DNA of 64,000 nt, from contig VXUA01000085.1 of the NCBI GenBank assembly GCA_009837185.1, positions 26,051 through 90,050 on the forward strand. Reading direction: 5' to 3'. The notes under the pieces are model-generated. The model ran no database searches and was not told the DNA's origin. It saw only the letters and a program-made list of their open reading frames with translations. Below, one piece after another: positions 17,080 to 25,871 of the stretch. The DNA comes from Gammaproteobacteria bacterium. GTDB lineage: Bacteria; Pseudomonadota; Gammaproteobacteria; Pseudomonadales; Azotimanducaceae. The translations under genes and the position numbers were made by a program. Numbering within the stretch: position 1 is the first letter of the stretch; each line of letters begins with the position of its first letter.

Positions 17080-18400
17080 GTGTCTCCTGACTTTCAAGTA
17101 TCCCTCTTTCTAAATTATCAAAATAGCGATAGTTCAATTCGTTCTTGAAGTAGAATTTTCGATCAATCCAGATGAAACCGTCGCCTTTAGAGATTACAGC
17201 TACGTCAATTGGTTCTCCCACTGCTTCTGTCTGAGGTTGAAGTAGTTGCTCAAACGAACTTAATTTTACCAATGTCGAAGCAACATTCGCCAACTCACTT
17301 AGCGGAAGCATCTCCACAACACTCAAGACATCCTTCTTTCTGGATTGTACCCGATAATTTACTTGATCCCGAAGGTTTGTTGCTAATACATTACTTACGG
17401 AAATTAATCTTTGCCCCCACTCTGCTTCAAAATTTTCGATCCTTTCCACCAAGATGTGGTTCACCAATGTTGGAATATCATGTATCAACTTGGTCATTAC
17501 TTCTAAGAGTTGATGAAGCTCGGTGTAGATTCCCGCGAGGAAACCGTCCACTGCTTTGGTGATCGCGAATGATTCAACATACGATGGTCGTTCCTCACTA
17601 ACTTTACGAACACTGATCTCCTGCCATTTTAGGACATCATTGTATCTTCCCCCAATATTGATCCTTTGCACAACTGGAAAATGCTCGGATTCGCCAAAGC
17701 CACCTATCACGAGACCAGTACCGGTAAGTAACTCACGGCCCCAGTTTAATTTGTAAATCAGCGAAGTAGCTATCTCTCGGAGCTGTTGAATCGACTCACC
17801 AAATAAGCCAAATTTTGTGCATATCTGTTCGACGATGGAATCTAAGTCATCTGAAATCGATTCCAAAAATATCTCCGCGCAATCTCTATCGATATTTTCG
17901 GAAGCGGGTCGATTTGTCCATTCTTCAAGCCGAATTCGGATAACATCAGCATAAATTTCTAAGCTCGCATTCGAGTTTGGATCACCATCGTCAGTTTGAC
18001 TGGAGTGTAATTTTTTGAATCGTTGCTGACAATTTTCTTCTATGTCTCGGCATTCTGCTCTAAATTTCTGAATGAAATACCTTTGTTGAACCTCAATCGG
18101 AAACATCTTGTCCTGCTCGCGCAAAAACTTGATCAACTCCTGCCCGTATTCTTCAAGCGTATCAAAGCTCGCGTGTCCCAAAGATTTTCGAAAGAGTTTA
18201 ATGATCGTTTCCCAAGGCACACCCATAAACGACGCGTTGCTGAAAAACATGATTCCGACTGGATGAACATTTGACAGCATAAAAAGTTTAGCCCCGGAAT
18301 CGTGCTTCTTTTTGTGTACTCCGTCGGAATACACTGAAATTACGCTGTCTGCAGCAAGCGCGATCCCCATACGATTCATTGCAACTACTTCTGATGTCAT
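17060..18400 (-). CDS. Long proteasome/HslV-like Ntn hydrolase, uncharacterised
   Basis: This is a 446-residue protein. Its start, MTSEVVAMNRMGIALAADS, aligns with the mature N-terminus of proteasome beta subunits. After Met removal Thr1 is followed by Gly11, then Ala15-Ala16, Asp17 and Ser18 at the same spacing as the TT...G...AADS pattern there. A Lys about 37 residues in (GAKLF) is a candidate for Lys33. VGIMFFSNASFMG resembles the following strand and helix. Thr next to the initiator Met would be exposed by methionine aminopeptidase, as in HslV. The remaining 350 residues or so are helical, with no known domain, and far exceed HslV (about 175) or beta subunits (about 210). It has no signal peptide. 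It overlaps the 62-residue gene. No HslU-type ATPase is beside it. Proteolytic activity is inferred, not shown. Confidence 0.62.
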   Translation of the reverse strand: MTSEVVAMNRMGIALAADSVISVYSDGVHKKKHDSGAKLFMLSNVHPVGIMFFSNASFMGVPWETIIKLFRKSLGHASFDTLEEYGQELIKFLREQDKMFPIEVQQRYFIQKFRAECRDIEENCQQRFKKLHSSQTDDGDPNSNASLEIYADVIRIRLEEWTNRPASENIDRDCAEIFLESISDDLDSIVEQICTKFGLFGESIQQLREIATSLIYKLNWGRELLTGTGLVIGGFGESEHFPVVQRINIGGRYNDVLKWQEISVRKVSEERPSYVESFAITKAVDGFLAGIYTELHQLLEVMTKLIHDIPTLVNHILVERIENFEAEWGQRLISVSNVLATNLRDQVNYRVQSRKKDVLSVVEMLPLSELANVASTLVKLSSFEQLLQPQTEAVGEPIDVAVISKGDGFIWIDRKFYFKNELNYRYFDNLERGILESQETHDREQG

Positions 18401-18511
18401 ATTCTCAAGCCTCTTCCTACTTCTTTTTTTTCTAATAAGACTTTATTGCCTCTTGTCGAAATTTCAATCGCAATACTCGTGCAACAAATCTATGTTAGAC
18501 AAAAGCCTCTT

Positions 18512-18542
18512 GCGGACATTATGAAGTACATTTCACTGTGAG
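18512..18542 (+). repeat. Island palindromic repeat, copy 3
   Basis: It reads GACATTATGAAGTACATTTC then ACTGTGAG. The core GAAGTACATTTC (18523-18534) keeps the GAA/TTC arms of copy 2 with changes inside. It lies about 110 bases upstream of the Ntn-hydrolase start at 18400. Confidence 0.6.
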
Positions 18543-18606
18543 TTCTAGCCTCGTTGAATGTACCTAGGTGTTAGACTCATCGAGTACACAGTCTTGCGCG
18601 CAACAT

Positions 18607-19041
18607 TTATTCTGACAGTCGCTCGTTGTTGAAATCTTTAAGCATTGGTTTGATCCACTCAGCGAGCTTCATTCGAGCAAGAGTATCCTCACTGTAGGGG
18701 TTATCGGGGAATAGATCGCTCAGTTTGAACTGCGGGAGGCATTGGGACACAACACTAAGCGTTCGTTCGAGTCTATTTCTTGCAACTTCTTCATTTTCTA
18801 CCCCTCTCTTTCTAATTTCGCCCATTTGACGGTCGTCCTCACGTAAAAGATCTTCGTCTTTAATGGAGAGTCCATCTTTCGCATTGTACATTTCGACATT
18901 TTGGGCATATGTTGCATACACGTTCAACTCTGATAGACCCTCAATTAACAAGTGAAGGCCAATTAAGGCTTTTTGTTCTGATGGGTCGAGATCTAAATTC
19001 TCGAGGGATTGGTTGTCTGGTGGCTGTGGGTAAAGCTCCAT
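18607..19041 (-). CDS. Acidic cytoplasmic protein, unknown function
   Basis: This is a protein of about 144 residues from ATG 19041, chosen because GGAGG lies nine bases upstream; ATG 19065 has no ribosome site. It is helical and acidic (KDEDLLREDDRQMGEIRKRG), with no signal peptide, membrane segment or recognised motif. It is a stand-alone gene on the same strand as its neighbours. The next gene downstream, about 200 bases away, is the Ntn hydrolase, and a hairpin repeat lies between them. Confidence 0.55.
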   Translation of the reverse strand: MELYPQPPDNQSLENLDLDPSEQKALIGLHLLIEGLSELNVYATYAQNVEMYNAKDGLSIKDEDLLREDDRQMGEIRKRGVENEEVARNRLERTLSVVSQCLPQFKLSDLFPDNPYSEDTLARMKLAEWIKPMLKDFNNERLSE

Positions 19042-19148
19042 GGTTGCTATCCTCCGTGTTATCACATTTCACTAAGTAGGCGAACAGGACGCTGCTTATT
19101 GAAAAATTTCGTTTTTGCTTGTGACGACTTACCATCACCGGTGGTTAT

Positions 19149-19186
19149 TGGGTCACGGCTCAGCACCTGTCTTGGACGGTGACCCA
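19149..19186. repeat. Inverted repeat TGGGTCAC / GTGACCCA
   Basis: There are eight-base perfect arms with 22 bases between them, about 110 bases upstream of the gene starting at 19041. It is a possible operator. No U-run follows in either direction. Confidence 0.4.
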
Positions 19187-19342
19187 CACTTAAACTTTAT
19201 GCATGACGGAGCCTGTACTTGTTGCACAATGAGAACGTGAAGATCGTTAGCGGATGCTCGTTCGAGTGCTTTGGTTAGTAAGTCAGTCAGTGTGTACGTT
19301 CAAGTTTTCACAATCGGTATTTGGGGTTTCTTTCAGTTGAAG

Positions 19343-19360
19343 ATCACTTTTCGAAGTGAT
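19343..19360. other. Hairpin with TTCG tetraloop
   Basis: ATCACTT and AAGTGAT form a perfect seven-pair stem around TTCG, one of the most stable RNA tetraloops. It lies in empty sequence and no T-run follows, so it is not a standard terminator. Confidence 0.45.
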
Positions 19361-19767
19361 TCTCAATGAATCTCTCTAGATAAGGACTAACAAGACAGAT
19401 TTCAAGCGTGTTCCTTCAAAATTAACAAGTTCGTTGTTCGAATGTCTGAAGAGATTAGTGGCTTGTTTTCTGATTTGATGTATTGAGTACGTTAGAACTC
19501 AACCCGTGATTGTCACGAGTGCAGGGAAGTGTCCTATTTCACGAACCTAAGGCGAGTCAAAAAGTGGTGGAAGCTCCTCCTTCAGATTGCAGGATTCGTT
19601 GCCCACAAGCTCATTGTCAACGACAGGCACGTTAGCACTCTGCGCCAAAAGATTGGATTCATGGGTATCGCGCTTAGAGAGGATTCAAGGGAAGTCGTAG
19701 GAGACTACCTATGTCCAAATACAGCAGCTAAGGTAGTTTTCCGACATATTCGAAAGGTAACATCAGA

Positions 19768-20866
19768 TCATGGACTCATGCGAAAAAACTCCGCGTCTAA
19801 GCGTAAAAATTTAATGTTCTGTTTTTCGACACCAAGTTCGTATTCAACAAGAAGGTCGAGAAGTTTTTCGCCGTTAATTAGAGTAATCGGAGGAGCACCA
19901 CGTTCAAACGCGGCTTCTTCCGCTCCTTTTGAGAACTTCGACGTGGTGATGATGGAGCCTCTTACAGCATCAAACCTGTGCAATACACCTCTTAATGCGT
20001 CTAATACGTTTCTTTGAATTGTTCGGCTGTGCCGCTTGACTTGAACCACTTCTCGTACCGCCGTGATACCAAGCTCAATTTTTGCGACGACATCTACTCC
20101 AGAGTCTCCAGATTTAGAGGTAACCTCGATGTCTTGATAGCCCATTGCTTCTAACAATTGCCCAATGACATGCTCGAATTCGTACGGATCGATATTGGAC
20201 AATAAATAAAGGAGGTCTTTTCTTGTCTTAGCCTCTTGTCTTTTTGCTAAATCCCGGATTTCGTTGTGCTCGGTTGCCACAAATTGCCCTTGATGTTCTC
20301 GAAGGTAAGAGCGGCCTAGATCAGAAAGTACATACATGCTCTTCTCTTGCTTGAGAATGAGTTCTCGATCTTTCGTATTTACCAACCGCCTACGTAAAGT
20401 GTCTTTGAAAACCGAAACTGCCTTATTTGCAGTGTTATTTTTCAAGTAATTTGACCATTCTGGCAGTAAGTGTTTTTGTTGGCAAGGTTCGATATCTGCG
20501 ATCAGACGTAATAGTTTGAAATTCCCCTCATTTACATCTATCTCAGTCTCTGTTTTTCCGAAAGGATTCAGCAGAAAATCTTCTCCGGTTTCGGTCAAAT
20601 CAAGTGTACCATCTGGTTGGGGTTTTAGCAGTTCATAGGTTCTACAAAGGAACCAAGACCCTTCAGTATGCCTCGGATTAACTGTTTCGTTTGACTTGTA
20701 CCTTATTTTGATTGGAATTATTCTGTTGCGTAGTCGCGTCGTTTCCTCGTGAATAAGCTCGAGTTTTGTCGTTTGAAATCACGAGCGGACTGCTGATGAG
20801 TTCAATGTTCAATGCTCGACGGTAATCCTCGATTTCTTCCTCAGGTAGTGTTGGACAAAATAACAT
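19768..20866 (-). pseudogene. Mrr-type restriction endonuclease, interrupted by a one-base insertion
   Basis: The C-terminal 276 residues form a continuous frame with the Mrr catalytic domain: YEFEHVIGQLLEAMGYQDIEV, then GDSGVDVVA and VQVKR, the D...QxK variant of the PD-(D/E)xK fold that cuts methylated DNA. That frame stays open upstream (RHTEGSWFLCRTYELL) as far as a stop near 20778, with no usable start there except TTG 20598. The neighbouring frame supplies a natural beginning, MLFCPTLPEEEIEDYRRALN, from ATG 20866 with GGAG five bases upstream. Removing one T from the TTT near 20777 joins the two into one protein of about 365 residues. As written the gene is broken. A shortened product from TTG 20598 is an alternative. 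Confidence 0.75.
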
Positions 20867-21283
20867 AATTACTCCAAGAGCCAATTAGGTAGGGCGAATT
20901 TTGATTGCACCATTTTGAAACGATGGTTTCGTGCTTCTTTCGTCACGTTGCACTTGAGGATTAATTCACAGCTAGTCTACCGAAAAACTCCCAACACATA
21001 AAACTGTACATAAATATTGTATGTGACACTAATCAGAATGAAGCGGATGGAGTTTGGAGGACATGACCAACAAAGGTTGTTCGTGAACCCGTTGTTTACG
21101 TGTTCGACTATGTTCCTCAAGGAGATCTACGCCATTGATGCGATCAAAATCCCTGATTCCACAAAGGCGGTGAACTCCTCTTGATACGCCAAAGAGATTG
21201 TATCTTGCCATTGTGTGGGCTACTCACTCCATTCTGTTTGTCGGTATCCATTAGCCTGAGGCAATTTCTTGAGACAATTCTCC
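20867..21283. other. Intergenic region with a possible repeat copy
   Basis: I see no gene. The weak palindromic repeat copy at 20910-20934 lies near the mrr start. Short frames near 21029-21396 are incidental. Confidence 0.5.
20910..20934 (+). repeat. Possible island palindromic repeat, copy 4 (divergent)
   Basis: CCATTTTGAAACGATGG then TTTCGTGC resembles the CCATTATGAAG...CTTC...GTG layout of the other copies. Its core folds as GAAAC/GTTTC with a four-base loop (20917-20930). It lies about 45 bases upstream of the mrr start at 20866. Confidence 0.4.
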
Positions 21284-21823
21284 TCACCCTAATCCTAACG
21301 TCTTTTTCAGCAACTTTGCACCTTCGCTGGGCTGCCCCGGACCAATCTGTAAAAATCCCGGAACTTGGACTTCATGAAGAAATTTCGTACTTCTAACGTT
21401 CTTGAGCGAGGGATTGAGAATGAGAGCTGAGTGAATTAATTTGTTTTCAACAAACTTCGCTTCGTCTTTTGCTAGTTTTCCTTTAAATTTGCCAGTATCG
21501 GTTAATCGGGCAACAAATATCAAGACTGGCTTACCTCTACGGACATCGTCCATAACAGTTCGGTACTTGTCTCGCTTGTGGTCAGCTAAGCATTCATCCT
21601 TAAAGTTCTTCTTTGCCTGACCAATGTACCAAGGATTGATCGTTTTTCCGTGTTCTACACCGAAAATGTAACAACCGACTGCGTTCGATAAGTCTTGATG
21701 ACGTTTTTCTACTTCAACCCAAAACTTTTTTATAGTGTGTATCGAAAGATTCAATGTCAAATTTCCGTGCGCGTTTTTGGCTCTAGGTAGACAAAACGGG
21801 CCGAAGACTTCATATTTCATCAT
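21284..21823 (-). CDS. GIY-YIG nuclease-like protein
   Basis: This is a 179-residue protein. VGCYIFGVEHGKTINPWYIG (about residues 49-68) resembles the two short strands of the GIY-YIG nuclease fold, GxY spaced from YIG. A basic stretch follows (KKNFKDECLADHKRDKY), where Arg and Tyr or His residues assist catalysis in the family. The later Glu is less clear, though FVENKLI is a candidate. It has no signal peptide. The start is ATG 21823; ATG 21820 is the next codon. It stands alone among restriction genes on the same strand, which suits a DNA-processing or defence role. The full gene is intact, unlike its nuclease neighbours. Confidence 0.55.
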   Translation of the reverse strand: MMKYEVFGPFCLPRAKNAHGNLTLNLSIHTIKKFWVEVEKRHQDLSNAVGCYIFGVEHGKTINPWYIGQAKKNFKDECLADHKRDKYRTVMDDVRRGKPVLIFVARLTDTGKFKGKLAKDEAKFVENKLIHSALILNPSLKNVRSTKFLHEVQVPGFLQIGPGQPSEGAKLLKKTLGLG

Positions 21824-22282
21824 GCTTAGGATGCTCCTTCTTGTGGTGCTATCAAAATTTGCTTGAACATTCTAAACCTAGATCCTAGCGTCCATTATGA
21901 AATGCATGTTCAGTAACAAAGGTAGTCTGTGTAGCTAATATTGTACAAGATAGGGTGCTGGTGGAGTGTGAAAGGAAGCTTTCTTCACTTGATAGTCAAT
22001 CACATTGATATCAGAACCTCGAGTGGAACTGATAGTAGACTCTGAATTTGATAGCATTCACTGCTTCAAATAGAGCAAAAATTTGGAGGTGCTCGGCTAC
22101 TACTTTGAAGTGATTCGTAAAGCAACGTGAACTTTCCAAAGTTTGCCCAACCAGAGTGCACTGCCATTCCCCTTGTCTTGCTGTGACGCGACGGAATACC
22201 CAGCTCCATTTGAACCAACCTTTTCAAAAATATACCGACATTAGCAAGGTTTGGTCCCAATCGTTTAATGTAGCCGAAACTC
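21824..22282. other. Intergenic region with a palindromic repeat
   Basis: There is no accepted gene between the GIY-YIG-like gene and the reconstructed end of the type IIG gene. It holds the repeat copy at 21884-21915. A short minus-strand frame crossing 22066-22323 is a shadow of the restriction gene's tail. Confidence 0.5.
21884..21915 (+). repeat. Island palindromic repeat, copy 5
   Basis: It begins CCTAGCGTCCATTATGAAAT and continues GCATGTTCAGTA. The first 15 bases match copy 1 exactly on the opposite strand. The core GAA...TTC (21899-21911) encloses ATGCAT. It lies about 60 bases upstream of the start at 21823. Confidence 0.65.
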
Positions 22283-24633
22283 TCACATTTCAATACTTGA
22301 AGAATACGGCAAACTCTTGACAAATCTTTCCATGAATTTGAAATCTACATCTCCGCTTTCCAAAACAGGTAAGAAAATCGTGGAACCTTCATTCTGGATT
22401 GACTACATTTCCTACCGTAGTTGTACCTGTATTGTTCTGCGTTGATAACGGTGGTCAAGAACAGTGCATTGAAGTCGTTCATTTCGAACTTTGGTATGAG
22501 TTTTTCTACATGATCGCTTGCTAGAAAGGGAAACTTTTGATATGAACAAAATCCTACTACAGCACTATCTACAGTTAGAACCCCACCCCCTTCCGTGTGG
22601 GTCTGATAAAAACCCTCAACGCCATTATTTTCTGACTTCGTCGTGACGTATGGATACAGCCCCTCGCTCATCGTTTCAACGACCCTTGGCGGCGTAGTTT
22701 TAGAACCAGTAACATGAAACAGCACTGTGAGACCAAATTCTTTCCATTCTCTCTCCGCTAGCTCAACTCGTTCATTAATCAGCGACGCGTTCGAAAATTC
22801 CAGCATTGTGTTATCAGTTGGAGCAATCCATTTCTCGTCTACACGATTTGCAATCAAATACGTGAAATATCTTCGCAGTGTGTCCTCAAAGTCCTTTTTC
22901 TTGAGTGACTGACGAGCAGTTTTCATATATGCTTCAGCACACCATTCAGCGTTGGCATCAACACATACATTCACTGATAGACCAGCTTTGTCGATACGGT
23001 TGGCATAGAGGTTCAACCAAAGACTCTTAATTTTCGACCAGGTACCATTCTCATCGATTCGTCCCCCTACTTTTCGCTTTACAAAACCATCGTCTTTGAA
23101 ATACCCGAAGAACACTTTTCTGTCGTGATCATGCTGTCGATGTGCTGTTATTACCATGGCACAGGTCACCACACCCGTATTTGAATCGAAGAACAGTTCA
23201 TTCGGCATGGAAAATACCGCCTGCAACGTGTGTTTGCGTAACAGTTTTTTCTTCAGCTCGAAAGACTCACCACTCTTAGCTAGTACACTTGACATCGGTA
23301 CTAATGCAATGCATGTACCACCATCTACAAGACAATTTAAATTGTTCAATACAAACAACAACTCATTCGTGTCCTTTTTCTTATTCGCTCTGTAGGGGGG
23401 ATTTAGCAACCCAATCGACGGTTTTTTGTTTCGTACACGTTCGACGACTTCTGGTTCGAAACAATCTCCTCCGATGACATTAGTTTTACCGTCTTGGTGG
23501 AGGAACATATTCGATATCGCTAATGCCAAAATATCTTCCTGAATTTCGCAGCCAAATAACTGTTCCCGCTTGATTCTAGAAATGATGTGTTTATCACCGT
23601 CTGCATCAATGACCATTTTTCTCATGGCAGCAATAAGGAAGCCGCCAGTACCCACGCAATTGTCATACACTACTGAGTGCCGATTAGCACCAGCGCATTC
23701 CGCGAAAAACTCTGCGACATGTCTGGGAGTTAGGACTATCCCGAGACCTTTGTCATTGTTAGCATATCGTATAAACTCAACGTACATTTGGCTTAATATG
23801 TCGATGAACTCATGACTTTCCACGAAACCTTTGACGTTCTCTTCTACATCTGATATTAGATCGAGCAGGTTATTTGTACGGAGAAGCACTTGGTATCTCT
23901 GTATGAATTGCAGTGAAGTTTTAAAGTCTTCCAGTTTTTCCTTAGAAAGTCGTGCAGATTGAAGCTTATCAACCACGGCTTGAACCAAGGCAATCGCCAA
24001 TTGCGTTGAGTTCGTATGTTCGTGGTACGACTTTATAAATACTCGATTTTCCAACGCAATCAACACCGCACTGATTAGTAATCCTCGCTTGCTTTCCATT
24101 ATCTTCAATTCTTGAAGGCGTTCGTTTAGCGTCTGTGTGTAAGAGACTAAGTTGTGAAAGTCCTGTCGCAGTTTGTGTTCACTTTTAAACACTAAATCTG
24201 CGTACTCCGCCGGTGTGAGGAGAGATTCGGTTAGTAATATCGGTTTTTCGTGTGTTTGTTTTAGACAAAGATAGCCGCTAACGTTCAGATTTGTTCTATC
24301 ACTTCCACTAACACCAAGCGCAAGTACGTCGAAAGATTTTGAAAGATAACTGGCGTAATGCAATGCTCCATCTACTGCGTATGCTTCCGTATTTTGAAGC
24401 GAGTCGCTAGCGTGGAATACCGTATCTGGTTTACACTCTACGACGATTAGAAAACTAGAGCTGTCTTTCCGAATGATGAAGTCAGGGCAACCTGCTTTAC
24501 CAGTCTTTCGTTTAGAAGCTTGTCTAAGTGCGTTACGTACCCTAGTTGAATTCGACTGCTGACGTTCAATGATGAACCCCTGCGAGTTCGAAAACTTGTC
24601 AATCAGGATGTCTTCAGTAATGGTTTCAGTCAT
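22283..24633 (-). pseudogene. Type IIG-like restriction-modification fusion enzyme with a frameshift near its 3' end
   Basis: The start is ATG 24633 (MTETITEDILIDKF). Around residues 47-68, GCPDFIIRKD...IVVECK is a PD-ExK nuclease core. Next come helices and an HsdM-like N6-adenine methyltransferase domain with LTPRHVAEFF, DNCVGTGGFL (about 322) and LLNPPY (about 410). The C-terminal part resembles a type I specificity half (TRD). Nuclease, methylase and specificity on one chain is the type IIG plan. The frame stops at 22345 after PRFSYLFWKAEM. One inserted base near 22370 would instead give LPVLESGDVDFKFMERFVKS and a stop at 22283, which looks like the genuine family tail. The lesion removes only about 25 residues, so partial function is conceivable. 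An IS3-family element lies 25 bases upstream of the start and probably separates the gene from its promoter. Confidence 0.72.
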
Positions 24634-24708
24634 AGAAGTACTAACCGATAGAAGGGTTTGCGTAGGTTTAAAGGGACAGTCATTAAGATAATTTAAAGGA
24701 GAAATCGA

Positions 24709-25011
24709 ATGATGACTGATTCTAAGAAAAAGCGAACTCGGAGAAGTTTCACCGAAGAGTTCAAACGCGAAGCGGTAGCGATGTTTCAAGGTTCTGGTGT
24801 TTCCGCCGAACAGGTGAGTGCGGAACTGGGTATCTCGACGTCGTTATTGTATCGCTGGGTGCGGGACGCTCGCGACGATCCGCCTGAAGCCGATCGACCC
24901 AGCTACAAGGAGCTGGAGAAGGAACTGGCGCGTACCCGTCGAGAGTTGGATTTTTTAAAAAAAGCTTCCAGTTACTTCGCCTCACAGCAGCCCAACGGTA
25001 TGCGATCATAG
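24709..25011 (+). CDS. IS3-family transposase OrfA
   Basis: This is a 100-residue DNA-binding subunit. The start is ATG 24709, with AAGGAG seven bases upstream. An N-terminal helix-turn-helix (RRSFTEEFKREAVAMF, then SAEQVSAELGISTSLLYRWV) binds the inverted repeats. A C-terminal leucine-rich coiled coil (ELEKELARTRRELDFLKK) is typical of OrfA. Its gene contains T6-A7-G at 24951-24964, where a -1 slip fuses it to OrfB. Confidence 0.92.
   Translation: MMTDSKKKRTRRSFTEEFKREAVAMFQGSGVSAEQVSAELGISTSLLYRWVRDARDDPPEADRPSYKELEKELARTRRELDFLKKASSYFASQQPNGMRS
24951..24964 (+). promoter_or_regulatory. Programmed -1 frameshift site of the IS element
   Basis: TTTTTT followed by AAAAAAAG lies over the end of the OrfA leucine zipper. 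Moving back one base on A-AAA-AAA gives KKSFQLLRLTAAQRYA, which leads without a stop into OrfB. This matches the A6/A7-G slippery sites of IS3 elements. Confidence 0.75.
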
Positions 25012-25043
25012 ACCGATGGCGCCCGTATTTTCCGGTAACCTTA

Positions 25044-25871
25044 ATGTGTCCCTTGCTCGGTGTGTTCCGGAGCAAGTACTACGCTTGGATCGAACGTGGT
25101 CGGGAATCGAACTATGCCGCTTCGGATCGTCGATTATTGGTGCTCATGCGAAGTTTGCACCAGGAGTGGGGAGGCATCTTAGGTTATCGGCGCATGCACG
25201 CCTGTTTACAGGAGCATTATGGCGAAAGCATCGGCAAGCATCGAGTGCGTCGGTTGATGCGACTGGCGGGGTTAATGGGCATTCCCAAGAAACGTCGGCG
25301 GCAACGGCGACCAGCGCGCAGCGATCGCAACCTACCCGATTTGCTGCAACGCGATTTTTCGGCTCCCGAACCGAATCGGGTTTGGGTCACGGACATCACG
25401 GAACTGAAGACCGGAGAAGGTAAGTTGTATCTGTGCGTGATCAAAGATCTTTACGATGGTGCAATTACGGCCTGGAAAACAGGCACTCGGCCGACGGCCG
25501 AGTGGGTCACTTCAACGGTGGAAATGGCACTGGTGAAGCGACCTGAGAGTCGTGGTGCGATCTTGCATTCAGATCACGGTAGTCAATACACCAGCGAACG
25601 GTACCGTCGGTGTTTGCAACAACATGGTTTACAGATCAGCATGGGCAGAGTTCGGACCTGTGCCGACAACGCGTCGGCCGAAAGCGTGTTTGGACAGCTC
25701 AAACGCGAACTAGTACGGCAAAGCCAGTTTCGGACTCGGCAAGAAGCCACCGAAAAAATCAATCACTACTTCTTGAACCTCTACAATCCTTGGCGACGCC
25801 CCCCACTGGTCAGCAACAGGCCTAAAGCGATCCAAGCATGCAATTCAAGGGAACAAGATGCAGTTTGTTGA
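25044..25871 (+). CDS. IS3-family transposase OrfB (DDE integrase core)
   Basis: This is 275 residues from ATG 25044, but the natural product is probably the OrfAB fusion, since the frame is open upstream to the slippery site. An HTH_21-like region (LGYRRMHACLQEHYGESIGK) precedes the DDE core: Asp in WVTDITEL, Asp in HSDHGSQYTS and Glu in DNASAESVFGQLK, with the K after E that is expected for IS3. The C-terminus has FLNLYNPWRRPP, where most relatives have YNxxRxH. All catalytic residues are present, so the element may be active. Confidence 0.92.
   Translation: MCPLLGVFRSKYYAWIERGRESNYAASDRRLLVLMRSLHQEWGGILGYRRMHACLQEHYGESIGKHRVRRLMRLAGLMGIPKKRRRQRRPARSDRNLPDLLQRDFSAPEPNRVWVTDITELKTGEGKLYLCVIKDLYDGAITAWKTGTRPTAEWVTSTVEMALVKRPESRGAILHSDHGSQYTSERYRRCLQQHGLQISMGRVRTCADNASAESVFGQLKRELVRQSQFRTRQEATEKINHYFLNLYNPWRRPPLVSNRPKAIQACNSREQDAVC

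Larger units (their letters stand above)
19042..19767. other. Long intergenic region with two inverted repeats
   Basis: In 726 bases I accept no gene. A plus-strand reading frame beginning at 19529 runs into the antisense of the Mrr gene and resembles nothing. Two structures stand out. TGGGTCAC and GTGACCCA arms (19149-19156 and 19179-19186) enclose a 22-base loop. A perfect ATCACTT/AAGTGAT hairpin with a TTCG loop lies at 19343-19360. Either could belong to an untranslated RNA or a protein-binding site. Confidence 0.5.

Noticed and set aside
19529..20017. Plus-strand frame of about 162 codons
   Set aside because: Its second half is antisense to the Mrr catalytic domain, it lacks a ribosome site, and it resembles nothing.
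15977..21915. Integron attC sites
   Set aside because: Several gaps contain GTTAG-like words and hairpins with bulged bases, but paired RYYYAAC/GTTRRRY cores could not be matched and no integron integrase is in the window.
1462..24633. All frameshifts explained as sequencing errors
   Set aside because: Not fully excluded, but very long frames and all core genes are open, and two of the decayed genes also carry in-frame stop codons, which indels cannot produce.
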